From an uncultured Lachnospiraceae bacterium (lineage in GTDB: Bacteria; Bacillota; Clostridia; Lachnospirales; Lachnospiraceae), in NCBI GenBank assembly GCA_900314255.1, contig OMUP01000137.1, positions 36,371-100,370 of the forward strand: DNA of 64,000 nt. Direction: 5' to 3'. This document shows, in pieces, positions 8,125 to 16,787 of this stretch. Below the pieces are notes generated by a model. That model worked only from the letters and a program-made list of their open reading frames with translations, had not been told where the DNA came from and did no database searches. Within the stretch, counting starts at the first letter, position 1; each line of letters starts with the position of its first letter. The translations under genes were made by a program, and so were the position numbers.

Positions 8125-9531
8125 GTGGCAGAAAAACAGAAGACCAAAAAGAACATCCTGCGAATCGGCCAGCGGCCTAAAATCGCCGTCGGCATCTTTC
8201 TGATCATTGTCTTTTATCTGATCTGCTTTACAGTCATGTACCTGACCAGAAAACACGTGCAGGTCTATGAAGTGAACACCGGTTCAGTGGCATATACGTC
8301 CACTTTCACCGGTATCGCCGTGCGGGAAGAAATGGTTGTCAATTCGAATTACAGCGGTACCTTCAACATCTACCAGCACGAGGGCAACCGGGTCAAAGCC
8401 GGTGATATTGTCTGCACGGTAGATGAGAGCGGCAAGGTGGCCGAGGCACTGTCCCAGTACACGTCCAGCGCCGGAGAGCAGCTTAACAGCGACGATATCC
8501 GCGCCATGATCACGTCGATCAATGCATACAAGACCAACTTCAGCAGCGAGGGACTCTCGGGGCTTTCTTCCCTGAAAAGCAACCTGAATTCCGTTATTCT
8601 GGGTGCCGTCACATCTGAAATTGAGGCCAATCTGGACAGCATACTGGCTTCCAGCGGACAGGCCGGTTCTTTTCAGTCACTGACAGCAGATCAGGCAGGG
8701 TACGTGGTGTACGAGACAGACGGCTGCGAATCACTGGACGATTCCAACTTCACGGCGGAAAGCTTCGATCAGTCCAGCTATGCCGAACAGAGAACGGAAA
8801 ACAATGAGAGTATTTCAGCCGGCGACCCGGCGTACAAACTTATTACCAGCGAGAACTGGTACATACTCATTCAGCTGTCTAACAGTCAGATAAGTGCAAA
8901 CGGGCTGCAGAACAAGACATCCGTGACCGTTGACTTTCTGGAAGACAACATCTCGACCACAGCCAACTTTCAGATCATCACAAAGGATGGTCTGAACTAT
9001 GGCAAAATCACGCTGAACAAATACGTGGTACGCTACTGTACGGATCGTTTTATCAACATCCGCCTTGTGACCACAAGACCGGACGGTCTGAAAATCCCTG
9101 TCTCAGCCGTGGTTCAGCAGAGTTACTACGCAATTCCTTCCGAATATGTGACACAGGGAGGCCCTGACGGCAGCAGCGGTTTCATCGCCGAGACGACAGA
9201 CAGCACCGGCGGCACTGTGCAGACATTCGTCAGCCCGAATATCCTGAGCGATCCGAAGGATTCCAGCACGGTGTATGTGAGCCGTGACGAACTGACTGAA
9301 GGAATCAGTCTTCTGGCGCCGGACTCGGATTCGCGGTATGTCATAGGTCCCACCGGTACTGTAAATGGTGTATACTGTATCAATACAGGGTACACTGTCT
9401 TTGTGCCGATCTACATAATTGATTCATCGGACGAGTATGTCATTGCCAGCACGACATACGGAGGCTTATCCAACTACGACCGCATTGTCCTGACTGCAAA
9501 AGACTTCTCGGAAAATGAGCTCATTTATTGA
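8125..9531 (+). CDS. HlyD-like single-span membrane protein
   Basis: 468 aa from a GTG start with an AGGAG site 12 bases upstream. One N-terminal membrane helix (about residues 20-45) is followed by an extracytoplasmic part with a biotinyl-lipoyl/HlyD-like element (EGNRVKAGDIVCTVDESGK, about 90-110), a helical section with Ser-rich stretches and a second beta-rich half. It resembles periplasmic-adaptor-like proteins found in Gram-positive bacteria between mgsA and ylmE/sepF. No transporter gene lies beside it. The setting between elongation genes and sepF suggests a wall- or division-related role, which is inference only. Confidence 0.7.
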   Translation: MAEKQKTKKNILRIGQRPKIAVGIFLIIVFYLICFTVMYLTRKHVQVYEVNTGSVAYTSTFTGIAVREEMVVNSNYSGTFNIYQHEGNRVKAGDIVCTVDESGKVAEALSQYTSSAGEQLNSDDIRAMITSINAYKTNFSSEGLSGLSSLKSNLNSVILGAVTSEIEANLDSILASSGQAGSFQSLTADQAGYVVYETDGCESLDDSNFTAESFDQSSYAEQRTENNESISAGDPAYKLITSENWYILIQLSNSQISANGLQNKTSVTVDFLEDNISTTANFQIITKDGLNYGKITLNKYVVRYCTDRFINIRLVTTRPDGLKIPVSAVVQQSYYAIPSEYVTQGGPDGSSGFIAETTDSTGGTVQTFVSPNILSDPKDSSTVYVSRDELTEGISLLAPDSDSRYVIGPTGTVNGVYCINTGYTVFVPIYIIDSSDEYVIASTTYGGLSNYDRIVLTAKDFSENELIY

Positions 9532-9557
9532 AAGATTTTTTGAAAGAAGGGATTATT

Positions 9558-10265
9558 GTGAACGAAACAGATGTTATCCGAAACAGAGATGCAGTTCTTG
9601 AAGAAATTGCTGCAGCCTGTGAACGCAGCGGCCGGGACCCGAAAGAAGTCACTCTGATTGCGGTCAGCAAGACCAAGCCGGAAGAGATGATTCAGAAACT
9701 CTATGACGGCGGCACCAGGGATTTCGGTGAGAATTATGTTCAGGAGCTGGATGCAAAAATCAATGATCTTCCAAAAGACATCCGCTGGCACATGATCGGA
9801 CATCTACAGCGGAATAAGGTGAAATATGTTGTCGGCCGGACTGCCATGATTCATTCTGTCGACTCGCTTCGTCTGGCAGAAGAAATCAGCAAGGAATCTG
9901 CAAAAAAGAATGTTACATCCCGTGTTCTCATCGAAGTAAATGTGGCAGAAGAAGAGAATAAGTTCGGCTTTAAGCTTGATGAAGTGATTCCCTTTTTAAA
10001 AGAGGCAGCATCTCTTCCGAATATCCGGTTCTGCGGCCTCATGACGAGTGCGCCGTATACGGAAAATCCGGAAGAAAACCGGAAGTATTTTCGGGCTCTG
10101 AAAAAACTTGAGATTGACATTAACCGCTCTGGCATAGATAATATACAAATGGATGTTCTTTCCATGGGTATGACCAATGACTACCGCATAGCTGTAGAGG
10201 AAGGCGCCACATGCGTCAGGGTCGGTACGGCCATTTTCGGCGCGAGAGATTATTCTAAAAAATAA
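9558..10265 (+). CDS. YggS/YlmE-family pyridoxal phosphate homeostasis protein
   Basis: 235 aa from GTG 9558, which has GAAGG 8 bases upstream; a TTG at 9528 would overlap the previous gene. It is the fold-type III PLP-binding barrel: VTLIAVSKTKP contains the PLP lysine (about residue 37), followed by DFGENYVQEL, WHMIGHLQRNK and SMGMTNDYRIAVEEGAT, all hallmark segments. The family buffers PLP and influences amino and keto acid pools; no catalysis is established. It is next to sepF, as ylmE is next to ylmF/sepF in Bacillus. Confidence 0.95.
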   Translation: MNETDVIRNRDAVLEEIAAACERSGRDPKEVTLIAVSKTKPEEMIQKLYDGGTRDFGENYVQELDAKINDLPKDIRWHMIGHLQRNKVKYVVGRTAMIHSVDSLRLAEEISKESAKKNVTSRVLIEVNVAEEENKFGFKLDEVIPFLKEAASLPNIRFCGLMTSAPYTENPEENRKYFRALKKLEIDINRSGIDNIQMDVLSMGMTNDYRIAVEEGATCVRVGTAIFGARDYSKK

Positions 10266-10282
10266 AATGGAGACTCTTTCAA

Positions 10283-10819
10283 ATGAGTATTTTTAGTAAA
10301 TTCGCAGACATTTTCAGAGAACCGGATGATGACTTTGATGACGATTACGACGATGATTACGGATATGATGACGAAGATGGCTCTGCTGTAAAGAGCAGAC
10401 GGGCATCCAGATCCGGCAGTTCTGACGACGCAGCTTCTGATGAAAACGGCCGTCCGGTGCTGCGGCAGAAGAACAACAAAAAAATCGTTCCGTACCGCTC
10501 ACAGGGAAAGGGAACCATGGAAGTTGTTGTTCTTAAGCCGGAAGGAATGGAAGATGTCAATGTCGTGACGGATACCCTTCTTCAGGGCAGAGCCGTCATT
10601 ATCAATCTGGAAGGCCAGCGGATTGAAATTGCGCAGAGAATCATCGACTATACGTCTGGTTCCTGCTACGCCATCAGCGGCAATCTCCGTCGGATCACAA
10701 GCTATATCTTCCTTGTCACACCTCCGAACATCGAGATTTCCGGCGATGTGACAGAGCTCGCAAATTCCGGCGATATCGATCTGAATTCATACAGAAACGG
10801 ATCGACCGTGCGCTTCTGA
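10283..10819 (+). CDS. sepF: Cell division protein SepF
   Basis: 178 aa. An N-terminal amphipathic helix (MSIFSKFADIF) likely binds membrane, followed by an acidic Asp-rich linker (about residues 12-60) and the conserved SepF domain (EVVVLKPEGMEDVNVVTD, then GRAVIINLEG and SGSCYAISGNLRRI). SepF anchors and bundles FtsZ at the septum in Gram-positive bacteria. It is 17 bp downstream of the PLP protein gene, so one operon. The Asp stretch is strikingly dense but of common SepF linker type. Confidence 0.94.
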   Translation: MSIFSKFADIFREPDDDFDDDYDDDYGYDDEDGSAVKSRRASRSGSSDDAASDENGRPVLRQKNNKKIVPYRSQGKGTMEVVVLKPEGMEDVNVVTDTLLQGRAVIINLEGQRIEIAQRIIDYTSGSCYAISGNLRRITSYIFLVTPPNIEISGDVTELANSGDIDLNSYRNGSTVRF

Positions 10820-10902
10820 GTCGGGTTTGACGAACAATTTTCGGGATTCTGCTGTTCTTTTTCTGTATAAAGATGCAGCTTCACATTTATTAAAGCGTAC
10901 TC

Positions 10903-10954
10903 AGCCATCTGTATCAGAACCTTTGCAAGAAGGCAGGCAGATGGCTTGTTTTTG
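10903..10954 (+). terminator. Intrinsic terminator after sepF
   Basis: Arms AGCCATCTG (10903-10911) and CAGATGGCT (10938-10946), a 26-base loop, then TGTTTTTGT. The long loop is unusual, but the 9-bp stem is perfect. It separates the sepF operon from aroB; the rest of the 10820-10978 gap shows no gene. Confidence 0.75.
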
Positions 10955-10978
10955 TATATGGCAGATAAGAGGTCATTC

Positions 10979-12064
10979 ATGAAAAGACTCATCGTGACAG
11001 ACGGAGAAAAACCGATTTATCCGATTGTGATCGGAAGAGATTTTAAAACCCTGGCGGACGAACTTGCGGTGCAGAAACTCGCCGGACGAAAGGTCTGTGT
11101 CGTTTCCGAATCCACAGTCGGGCCGCTGTATGCTGACGAAGTCTGCACAGAGCTGTCCAAAACCGGAGCCAGTGTGTACCGCTTTATATTCAAGGCAGGA
11201 GAGGAAAACAAAAATCTCGGTGTCGTCCAGGATCTCTATGAATTCCTGATCAAAAATCATTTTGACCGCAAGGACATGCTTGCTGCACTGGGCGGCGGCG
11301 TGGTCGGCGACCTGACCGGATTCGCCGCGGCGACATATCTTCGCGGCATCCGCTTCATTCAGATCCCTACATCGCTCCTGGCGCAGACCGATTCGTCTGT
11401 CGGCGGCAAGACCGGTGTGGATTTCCGTTCTTATAAGAACATGGTGGGAGCCTTTTATCAGCCTGTACTTGTATATATGAACATGTCAGTCCTCTCCAGT
11501 CTTTCAAAGAGACAGTTTGCCTCCGGAATGGGAGAAATTATCAAGCATGGAATCATACGCGACCGGGACTATTTTGCCTGGCTCGCAGATCACGTGGAGG
11601 AAATCAAATCTCTTGACCCCGACACGCTCGAACAGATGATTTATGTCAGCTGCCAGATCAAGAAAGAGGTTGTGGAGCATGATCAGAAGGAGAAGGGTGA
11701 GCGCGCGATTCTGAATTTCGGACACACACTGGGCCATTCCATTGAAAAGCTCTGCGGCTTCACGCTGTACCACGGCGAATGCGTCGTGCTCGGAATGATC
11801 TGCGCCCTGCGGATCTCTCTTGTGCGCGGCCTGATTTCCCGCGCAGAATATGATTCCTGCATAAGTCTCTTTGATGCATTTGGATTTCCGCTCACGGTAA
11901 GCGGTATCTCGGCAGATGATGTAATCCGTGTATCCAAATCTGACAAAAAGATGGACAGAGGCGTTATTCAGTTTATTCTGATTCATCCTTTCGGGCATGC
12001 TGTCATTGATCGCACCGTGACCGACGAAGAGATGCGGGAAGCACTGAAAGAGGTGCTCCGGTGA
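10979..12064 (+). CDS. aroB: 3-dehydroquinate synthase
   Basis: 361 aa from ATG 10979, with AAGAGG seven bases upstream; an in-frame upstream ATG at 10946 overlaps the terminator. Cyclises DAHP to 3-dehydroquinate, the second shikimate-pathway step, using NAD and a metal ion. GGGVVGDLTGF (NAD site), QIPTSLLAQTDSSVGGKTG, GMGEIIKHG and the metal-binding NFGHTLGHSIE are all present. Overlaps lspA by four bases. No other shikimate genes are in the window, so it is an isolated member placed in an lspA-rluD operon. Confidence 0.96.
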   Translation: MKRLIVTDGEKPIYPIVIGRDFKTLADELAVQKLAGRKVCVVSESTVGPLYADEVCTELSKTGASVYRFIFKAGEENKNLGVVQDLYEFLIKNHFDRKDMLAALGGGVVGDLTGFAAATYLRGIRFIQIPTSLLAQTDSSVGGKTGVDFRSYKNMVGAFYQPVLVYMNMSVLSSLSKRQFASGMGEIIKHGIIRDRDYFAWLADHVEEIKSLDPDTLEQMIYVSCQIKKEVVEHDQKEKGERAILNFGHTLGHSIEKLCGFTLYHGECVVLGMICALRISLVRGLISRAEYDSCISLFDAFGFPLTVSGISADDVIRVSKSDKKMDRGVIQFILIHPFGHAVIDRTVTDEEMREALKEVLR

Positions 12065-12606
12065 ACAAGACAAGCCTTGCAAAAAAACTTCTCTGGATGA
12101 TCATACCTTCCGCACTGCTTATTCTGCTGGATCAGTTCACAAAGATTGAGGCGGCTGCCCGGCTGGCCGGCAAGAGCCCATTTGTCATCATTCCGGGAGC
12201 ACTTGAGTTTTACTATATCGAAAACACCGGAGCGGCCTGGGGCATGATGGCCGGCGCCCGCACATTCTTCATCATTCTGACAGTTATCGTGATCGCCGCT
12301 GTTGTGTATGTTGTGATGCGGATTCCAGACCTTTCCCGGTACAAGATGCTTATGACCTCGGCAGTTTTTCTGATTGCCGGTGCCGTCGGCAACCTGATCG
12401 ACCGTGTGATTCTTCACTACGTGAGGGATTTCATATACTTCAGTCTGATCGATTTTCCGGTTTTCAATGTCGCCGATATGTGTGTCACAGCCTGCGTCAT
12501 CGCTCTGATCATCGGCATCTGCTTCATTTACCGCAATGACGACTTCGCATTTTTAAGACTGCATCAAAACAAGCAGCGCAAGGCGGAAGACGGAGACAGG
12601 TCATGA
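12061..12606 (+). CDS. lspA: Lipoprotein signal peptidase (signal peptidase II)
   Basis: 181 aa, four membrane helices, GTG start overlapping the aroB stop (GTGA). The catalytic aspartates are visible in GNLIDRV and FNVADMC, and the ENTGAAWGM segment is typical. It cleaves signal peptides of prolipoproteins at the membrane; a likely client, the TRAP-transporter binding lipoprotein, is encoded at 22-23 kb. A hydrophilic C-terminal tail of about 20 residues follows the last helix. Four-base overlap with rluD. Confidence 0.95.
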   Translation: MNKTSLAKKLLWMIIPSALLILLDQFTKIEAAARLAGKSPFVIIPGALEFYYIENTGAAWGMMAGARTFFIILTVIVIAAVVYVVMRIPDLSRYKMLMTSAVFLIAGAVGNLIDRVILHYVRDFIYFSLIDFPVFNVADMCVTACVIALIIGICFIYRNDDFAFLRLHQNKQRKAEDGDRS

Positions 12607-13550
12607 GCGGACAAAACGGAAAACGAAGTCTTACTGTGGACGCAGAAGACGCTGGAGCGCGGCTGGACAAGTATCTTGCTGATGAAATTCCCGAGTATTC
12701 CCGCACATTTTTTCAAAAACTGATCAAAGATGAAAATGTTCTGCTGAACGGGCGTGCGCCGCGTCCCAAAGACATGGTAAATGCCGGCGACACGATTGAA
12801 CTTGAGATTCCGGAAGCTGTGGAACCAGAGATTGTTCCACAGGACATTCCGCTTGATATTCTGTATGAAGACAGTGATATCATTGTTGTCAACAAGCCGA
12901 AGAACATGGTCGTGCATCCTGCTCCGGGGCATCCTGACGGGACACTTGTGAATGCACTGCTGTATCACTGCCGTGGCAACCTGTCCGGCATCAATGGCGT
13001 CGCGCGGCCGGGAATCGTCCATCGGATCGACAAGGACACAACCGGCGTTCTCGTGGCGGCAAAGACAGATGAAGCGCATCGTTTTCTTGCGGAGCAGCTG
13101 GCTGTTCATTCCATTACCAGAGTTTACGAAGCAATAGTATACAATTCATTTTCATCAGATTCTGGTACGGTCGACAGACCTCTGGGAAGAGATCCGAAGG
13201 ACCGGAAAAAATTTGCTGTCGTTGCCGGCGGAAGGCGGGCTGTGACGCATTATCAGGTGATCCATAATCTGGGAAACTACGCACATATCGCATGCCGCCT
13301 TGAAACAGGCCGCACGCATCAGATCCGTGTACACATGGCATACATCGGACATCCCCTGCTTGGTGATCCGCTGTACGGACCGTCAAAATGCCCTTTTCAT
13401 CTGGAAGGACAGTGTCTGCACGCGCGGACACTTGGTTTTATTCACCCCAGAACGAAGCAGTATATGGAATTTGAGGCGCCGCTTCCGGCATATTTTCAGA
13501 AGCTGCTCAAGACTCTCGGTGAAAACAATGAAGTGAAAACAATGGAGTAA
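12603..13550 (+). CDS. rluD: RluD-family 23S rRNA pseudouridine synthase
   Basis: 315 aa. N-terminal S4 domain (RLDKYLADEIPEYSR, VLLNGRAPRPKDMVNAGD) then the RluA-type catalytic domain with HRIDKDTTGVLVAAK (catalytic Asp in RIDKDTTG) and GRTHQIRVHMAYIGHPLLGD. Converts uridines of large-subunit rRNA to pseudouridine. The aroB-lspA-rluD coupling is common in Firmicutes for lspA-rluD. The exact uridine targets cannot be told from sequence. Confidence 0.93.
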   Translation: MSGQNGKRSLTVDAEDAGARLDKYLADEIPEYSRTFFQKLIKDENVLLNGRAPRPKDMVNAGDTIELEIPEAVEPEIVPQDIPLDILYEDSDIIVVNKPKNMVVHPAPGHPDGTLVNALLYHCRGNLSGINGVARPGIVHRIDKDTTGVLVAAKTDEAHRFLAEQLAVHSITRVYEAIVYNSFSSDSGTVDRPLGRDPKDRKKFAVVAGGRRAVTHYQVIHNLGNYAHIACRLETGRTHQIRVHMAYIGHPLLGDPLYGPSKCPFHLEGQCLHARTLGFIHPRTKQYMEFEAPLPAYFQKLLKTLGENNEVKTME

Positions 13551-13563
13551 AATCCATATTCAT

Positions 13564-13592
13564 TTGAATTTTACAGGTGTTCTGGTTATAAT
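13564..13592 (+). promoter_or_regulatory. Sigma-A-type promoter for the cytidylate kinase-like gene
   Basis: TTGAAT (13564-13569), 17-base spacer, perfect TATAAT (13587-13592), about 65 bases before the start codon at 13657. It sits just after the rluD stop, so this gene has its own promoter. Confidence 0.75.
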
Positions 13593-13656
13593 AGACTTAC
13601 AAAAGACGTGAGGCTTTTGCCGGTAAGCCGCTGCAGCTAAGCAGGAGGAATTGAAT

Positions 13657-14304
13657 ATGGACAGTCGTACAGTTATCACGATAGGACGAGAGTTCGGTAG
13701 CGGAGGCCATGAGGTTGGCACAAAGCTCGCGGAGAAGCTTGGAATCAAGTGCTATGACAAGGAACTCCTTGAAGAGGCAGCCAAAGCCAGCGGGATGGCG
13801 CAGGAGCTTTTCCAGGCGCACGATGAAAAGCCGACGAACAGCTTTCTGTATTCACTTGTGATGGATACCTATTCGCTGGGGTATACCAACACGTATAATG
13901 AGATGCCGATCAATCACAAGATCTTTCTTGCTCAGTTTGATGCGATCAAGAAGCTGGCAGAGAAAGAGTCCTGTGTTATTGTCGGACGGTGCGCAGATTA
14001 CGCACTGGAAGATGATCCATTTGCAGTCAGTGTCTGGATCGGAGCCAGCCTTGACAAGCGCGTTGCCCGAATCCGGAGACTGTATGATCTGAGCGAAGAA
14101 AAGGCGGCTGATCTGATTCAGAAGACAGACCGCAAGAGGTCCAACTACTATAATTATTACTCCAGCAAGAAGTGGGGAGAAGCAAAGAGTTATGATCTGT
14201 GCATCGACAGCGGCGAAATCGGTATCGATGGCTCGGTTGAACTGATCCTGAAATTCATTGAACTCAAAGAAAAGCTCCTCGCCTCCGGCGGTGCTGCAAT
14301 CTGA
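13657..14304 (+). CDS. Cytidylate kinase-like family protein
   Basis: 215 aa from ATG 13657 (AGGAGG eight bases upstream; a TTG at 13651 is too close to it). Belongs to the cytidylate-kinase-like family of short P-loop proteins: GREFGSGGHEVG near the N-terminus is the P-loop, CVIVGRCADYAL and YDLCIDSG are family landmarks. Members resemble CMP kinase but their substrate is not established. It has its own promoter and a strong terminator. A paralogue with the same motif order lies at 23230-23841. Confidence 0.85.
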   Translation: MDSRTVITIGREFGSGGHEVGTKLAEKLGIKCYDKELLEEAAKASGMAQELFQAHDEKPTNSFLYSLVMDTYSLGYTNTYNEMPINHKIFLAQFDAIKKLAEKESCVIVGRCADYALEDDPFAVSVWIGASLDKRVARIRRLYDLSEEKAADLIQKTDRKRSNYYNYYSSKKWGEAKSYDLCIDSGEIGIDGSVELILKFIELKEKLLASGGAAI

Positions 14305-14313
14305 ATTTATCTG

Positions 14314-14348
14314 GCGGCTGTGTTCAGACACAGCCGCTTGTTTTTTTT
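14314..14348 (+). terminator. Strong intrinsic terminator
   Basis: GCGGCTGTG (14314-14322) pairs perfectly with CACAGCCGC (14329-14337), six-base loop, then TTG and eight T. Ends the cytidylate kinase-like transcript. Confidence 0.95.
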
Positions 14349-14402
14349 ACAATTAAGTACTATCAAAAGAGACTTTTTGTAAGTCAGAGACATAAAAACA
14401 CC

Positions 14403-14441
14403 GGCACAGCACTTGAAATATGAAGCTGTGCCATTTATAAC
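14403..14441 (+). promoter_or_regulatory. Promoter with overlapping palindrome
   Basis: TTGAAA (14413-14418), 17-base spacer, TATAAC (14436-14441) form a good sigma-A promoter. An inverted repeat GGCACAGC (14403-14410)/GCTGTGCC (14425-14432) brackets the -35 box and part of the spacer, where a repressor would block RNA polymerase. Expected start of transcription is near 14448. The operator role is inferred; no regulator gene adjoins. Confidence 0.6.
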
Positions 14442-14447
14442 GCATAA

Positions 14448-14536
14448 ATACACAGCAAATGTGTATGAATATTCTATATTTCTGCTTATTGCAAAGGTGC
14501 ACATAAAAGACAGGTTATGTGCGCCTTTATTTTTTG
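14448..14536 (+). promoter_or_regulatory. Structured leader ending in an intrinsic terminator
   Basis: The expected transcript begins with a hairpin ATACACA/TGTGTAT (14448-14454, 14460-14466; five-base loop) and ends with a 14-bp stem (14493-14506 with 14515-14528, one T-G wobble, eight-base loop) followed by ATTTTTTG. The terminator stops just before the ribosome site of the hydrolase gene at 14560, the geometry of transcription attenuation. No known riboswitch class was recognised, and no mutually exclusive antiterminator is obvious. Confidence 0.6.
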
Positions 14537-14559
14537 CAGAAGGAGAGGAAAAGCAGACT

Positions 14560-15294
14560 ATGAAGATCAATCCGAAATATCTGTCATTTTATTATCAGAA
14601 CATGACCGAGATCCCCGATATTCGCCTGGATCCGGCAAAAACTGCGCTTCTGATCATCGATATGCAGAACGAATTTGTGCTTCGCGATTTCGGCGAAGCG
14701 GCGCGCTTTAAAGCTGAGGGCGACTGGGAACGCTGGATTCCGTTTCATGATCGCCTGGACAACGTGACAATTCCAGCATGCCGTAAGCTGCTCGACTATT
14801 TCCGTAAAACAGGTATGTATGTAACCTACGGGCGGATCGCAAGCCTGCGGGAAGACGGCGCAGACCGCAGCATGGTTCAGAAGTCAGAAGGCTGGAACGG
14901 AATGCTCCTTCCTGTAAATTCGAAAAATGCTGCCATCATTGATGAATTAAAGCCAGAGAAGGATGAAATCGTCGTGAACAAAACAACCGACAGCGTTCTG
15001 GCTGGTACCAACTATGCCCGTCTGCTCCGCAACATGGGCGTTGACACTGTGGTTGTATGCGGCATTGTCACGGATCAGTGCGTAGCCGGAACTGTCCGGG
15101 AGCTGGCTGACAATGACTTCCATGTAATCACAGTGGAAGACGGCTGTGCCGCTGCAGATCAGGAACTTCACGACGCAGAGCTGAAAATCATGAATATCAT
15201 CTACTGTAATGTTCTTTCATCGGATGAAACGATTGAAGTCCTGGAACAGAATCGTCAGCGCGTGGCAAAAGAGAAAGCGGATGCTGCGCGATAA
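14560..15294 (+). CDS. Isochorismatase-family cysteine hydrolase
   Basis: 244 aa from ATG 14560, with AGGAGAGGAA just upstream; the open frame extends further upstream through the leader but without a ribosome site. Rossmann-like cysteine hydrolase with the triad Asp34 (LLIIDMQNEF), Lys141 (VVNKTTDS) and Cys174 (GIVTDQCVAGTV). Such enzymes cleave amide or vinyl-ether bonds (nicotinamide, N-carbamoyl compounds, isochorismate); the substrate here is unknown. The gene is followed 45 bp later by an amino-acid-permease-family gene, so the permease may import the substrate. Expression is probably controlled by the leader terminator before it. Confidence 0.85.
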   Translation: MKINPKYLSFYYQNMTEIPDIRLDPAKTALLIIDMQNEFVLRDFGEAARFKAEGDWERWIPFHDRLDNVTIPACRKLLDYFRKTGMYVTYGRIASLREDGADRSMVQKSEGWNGMLLPVNSKNAAIIDELKPEKDEIVVNKTTDSVLAGTNYARLLRNMGVDTVVVCGIVTDQCVAGTVRELADNDFHVITVEDGCAAADQELHDAELKIMNIIYCNVLSSDETIEVLEQNRQRVAKEKADAAR

Positions 15295-15339
15295 ATTCAG
15301 GAGATAGTCACGGAATAAGGGGAAGGAGAGGAGAAAAGT

Positions 15340-16722
15340 ATGGAAAGTGGTACAAGACTGAAGAAAACTCTGAGCATGCCACAGCTAATCGCTCTGGCTG
15401 CGGGCGGAATGATTGCCGCCTGGATGGTGGAAATCCAGTACTGGTTTGAGCTGACCGGTACTGGCTGCCTGATTGCCCTCCTGCTGTGCGGTATTCTGGT
15501 ACTTCCGCTGTGCTTTGTGTACACGGAGATGACCACCATGCTGCCGTTTGCCGGAGGCGAGAATGTCTGGGTATCCAACGCATTCGGCTGGAACGCCGGC
15601 TGGATCATCTGCTGGTTTGTACTCCTGCTGTATGTCATGGCCATGCCGACTGTTTCTTATGGCATTGCCAGTATGATGGGATATCTGTTTCCGGTGACCA
15701 ATCTCGAGGTAAAAACCCTTGCCGCCGCGATCCTTGTCGTCTGGTTCTTTCTGACGAATTTCGAACTCAAGTTCATTGCAAAATTACAGAATATCCTTTT
15801 CTGGTCTACGCTTATCGTATCACTGGCTGCGTCCTGCATTTTCATTGCAAGCGGATCCTGGAGTCTCTCGAACTTCACCGGTAATCTGCTGCCAAATGGC
15901 GGTTCCGGTATGGCAGCTGCCATTGCACTGCTCATCATGAAGTTCATTGGCTTCGACCTGATTCCGCAGATGTCGGAGGAGATTGCCTTTCCGAAGAAAA
16001 AGCTCTGGCTTGCCTTTATCGGGTCGCTTGGCTTCACGGTTCTTATCTATGGTATGGCTATTGTGGGTGTCGGCGGCATTATCACGCAGGACTGGGTTCT
16101 GCAGACAGACATCGTGGATCCTCGTGTGGCGGACATGATTGACATGCACTGGCTGGGAATTATTATTGTCTTGATGGGCATTGGAACCTGCCTCACGACC
16201 CTTTCCGGTTTCTGGATGGCAGCCTCCCGGACCTTGTTCGGCGCGGCAAAGCAGAATCAGTTCTCTTCACGACTTGCTCTGCTGAACAAGCATGGTCAGC
16301 CGGTTATCGCCAACATTATTGTCGGTATTCTGTCTATCTATTTTACCGTATTTGCACCGGACGCGTGGGTGAACTATATTTACACGATTTACGGCCTTAC
16401 GGCTGGTATTGTATACCTTTCAGTATGCCTGTCCTTCCTGCGGCTCCGCAGAACACATCCGGAGTGGGAGAGACCTTACCGGCTGCGCGCTGGCTGGTTT
16501 TTCGGCCTTGTAGGCGTTGCCTTCTGCATCTATGTAATCATTGTATCTCTGACATCCATGGATGCCTCTGCCTGGGCTGCAATGGGCATTTATATCGCAG
16601 TAGGCGTTCCGTTCTTCATCTATGCACGGGTAATGCAGAAAAAAGATCCAGAGAACTGGAAGCAGATCATTACCAGCCCGGACAATCCGGATTTTGATAC
16701 TCAAAATGTATCGGCCGGCTGA
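15340..16722 (+). CDS. APC-superfamily amino acid/amine permease
   Basis: 460 aa, about twelve membrane helices. The APC fold is suggested by the helix-1 glycine stretch (ALAAGGMIAAWMVEI), MLPFAGGENVWVS in helix 3 and FIGFDLIPQMSEEIAFPKK between helices 6 and 7. The Gly-rich helix-1 motif is altered relative to GxG-type amino acid transporters, so the substrate may be an amine or related compound. Same operon as the cysteine hydrolase (45-bp gap with GGAAGGAGAGG ribosome site) and ended by a strong terminator. Confidence 0.85.
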   Translation: MESGTRLKKTLSMPQLIALAAGGMIAAWMVEIQYWFELTGTGCLIALLLCGILVLPLCFVYTEMTTMLPFAGGENVWVSNAFGWNAGWIICWFVLLLYVMAMPTVSYGIASMMGYLFPVTNLEVKTLAAAILVVWFFLTNFELKFIAKLQNILFWSTLIVSLAASCIFIASGSWSLSNFTGNLLPNGGSGMAAAIALLIMKFIGFDLIPQMSEEIAFPKKKLWLAFIGSLGFTVLIYGMAIVGVGGIITQDWVLQTDIVDPRVADMIDMHWLGIIIVLMGIGTCLTTLSGFWMAASRTLFGAAKQNQFSSRLALLNKHGQPVIANIIVGILSIYFTVFAPDAWVNYIYTIYGLTAGIVYLSVCLSFLRLRRTHPEWERPYRLRAGWFFGLVGVAFCIYVIIVSLTSMDASAWAAMGIYIAVGVPFFIYARVMQKKDPENWKQIITSPDNPDFDTQNVSAG

Positions 16723-16747
16723 TCTAAACGAATACTACCAACCTGAA

Positions 16748-16787
16748 AACCGGTCCTGGCTCACGAATGAGTCAGGATCGGTTTTTT
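16748..16787 (+). terminator. Terminator between permease and recombinase genes
   Basis: A 16-bp stem (16748-16763 with 16768-16783, wobble pairs only) on a CGAA tetraloop, preceded by AAAA and followed by TTTT on the + strand, so it can serve both convergent genes. The minus-strand stop of the recombinase gene (16786) falls in its T tract. Confidence 0.9.

Noticed and set aside
10283-10500. Asp-coding repeat in sepF as a tandem repeat element
   Set aside because: It is the acidic linker of SepF, imperfect and protein-level only.
14403-14536. Known riboswitch (guanidine, SAM, TPP types) in this leader
   Set aside because: None of the conserved motifs I know from these classes is present; reported only as a structured leader.
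14413-14559. Longer N-terminus for the isochorismatase-family hydrolase
   Set aside because: The extra codons are the promoter, hairpin and terminator; a ribosome site precedes ATG 14560.
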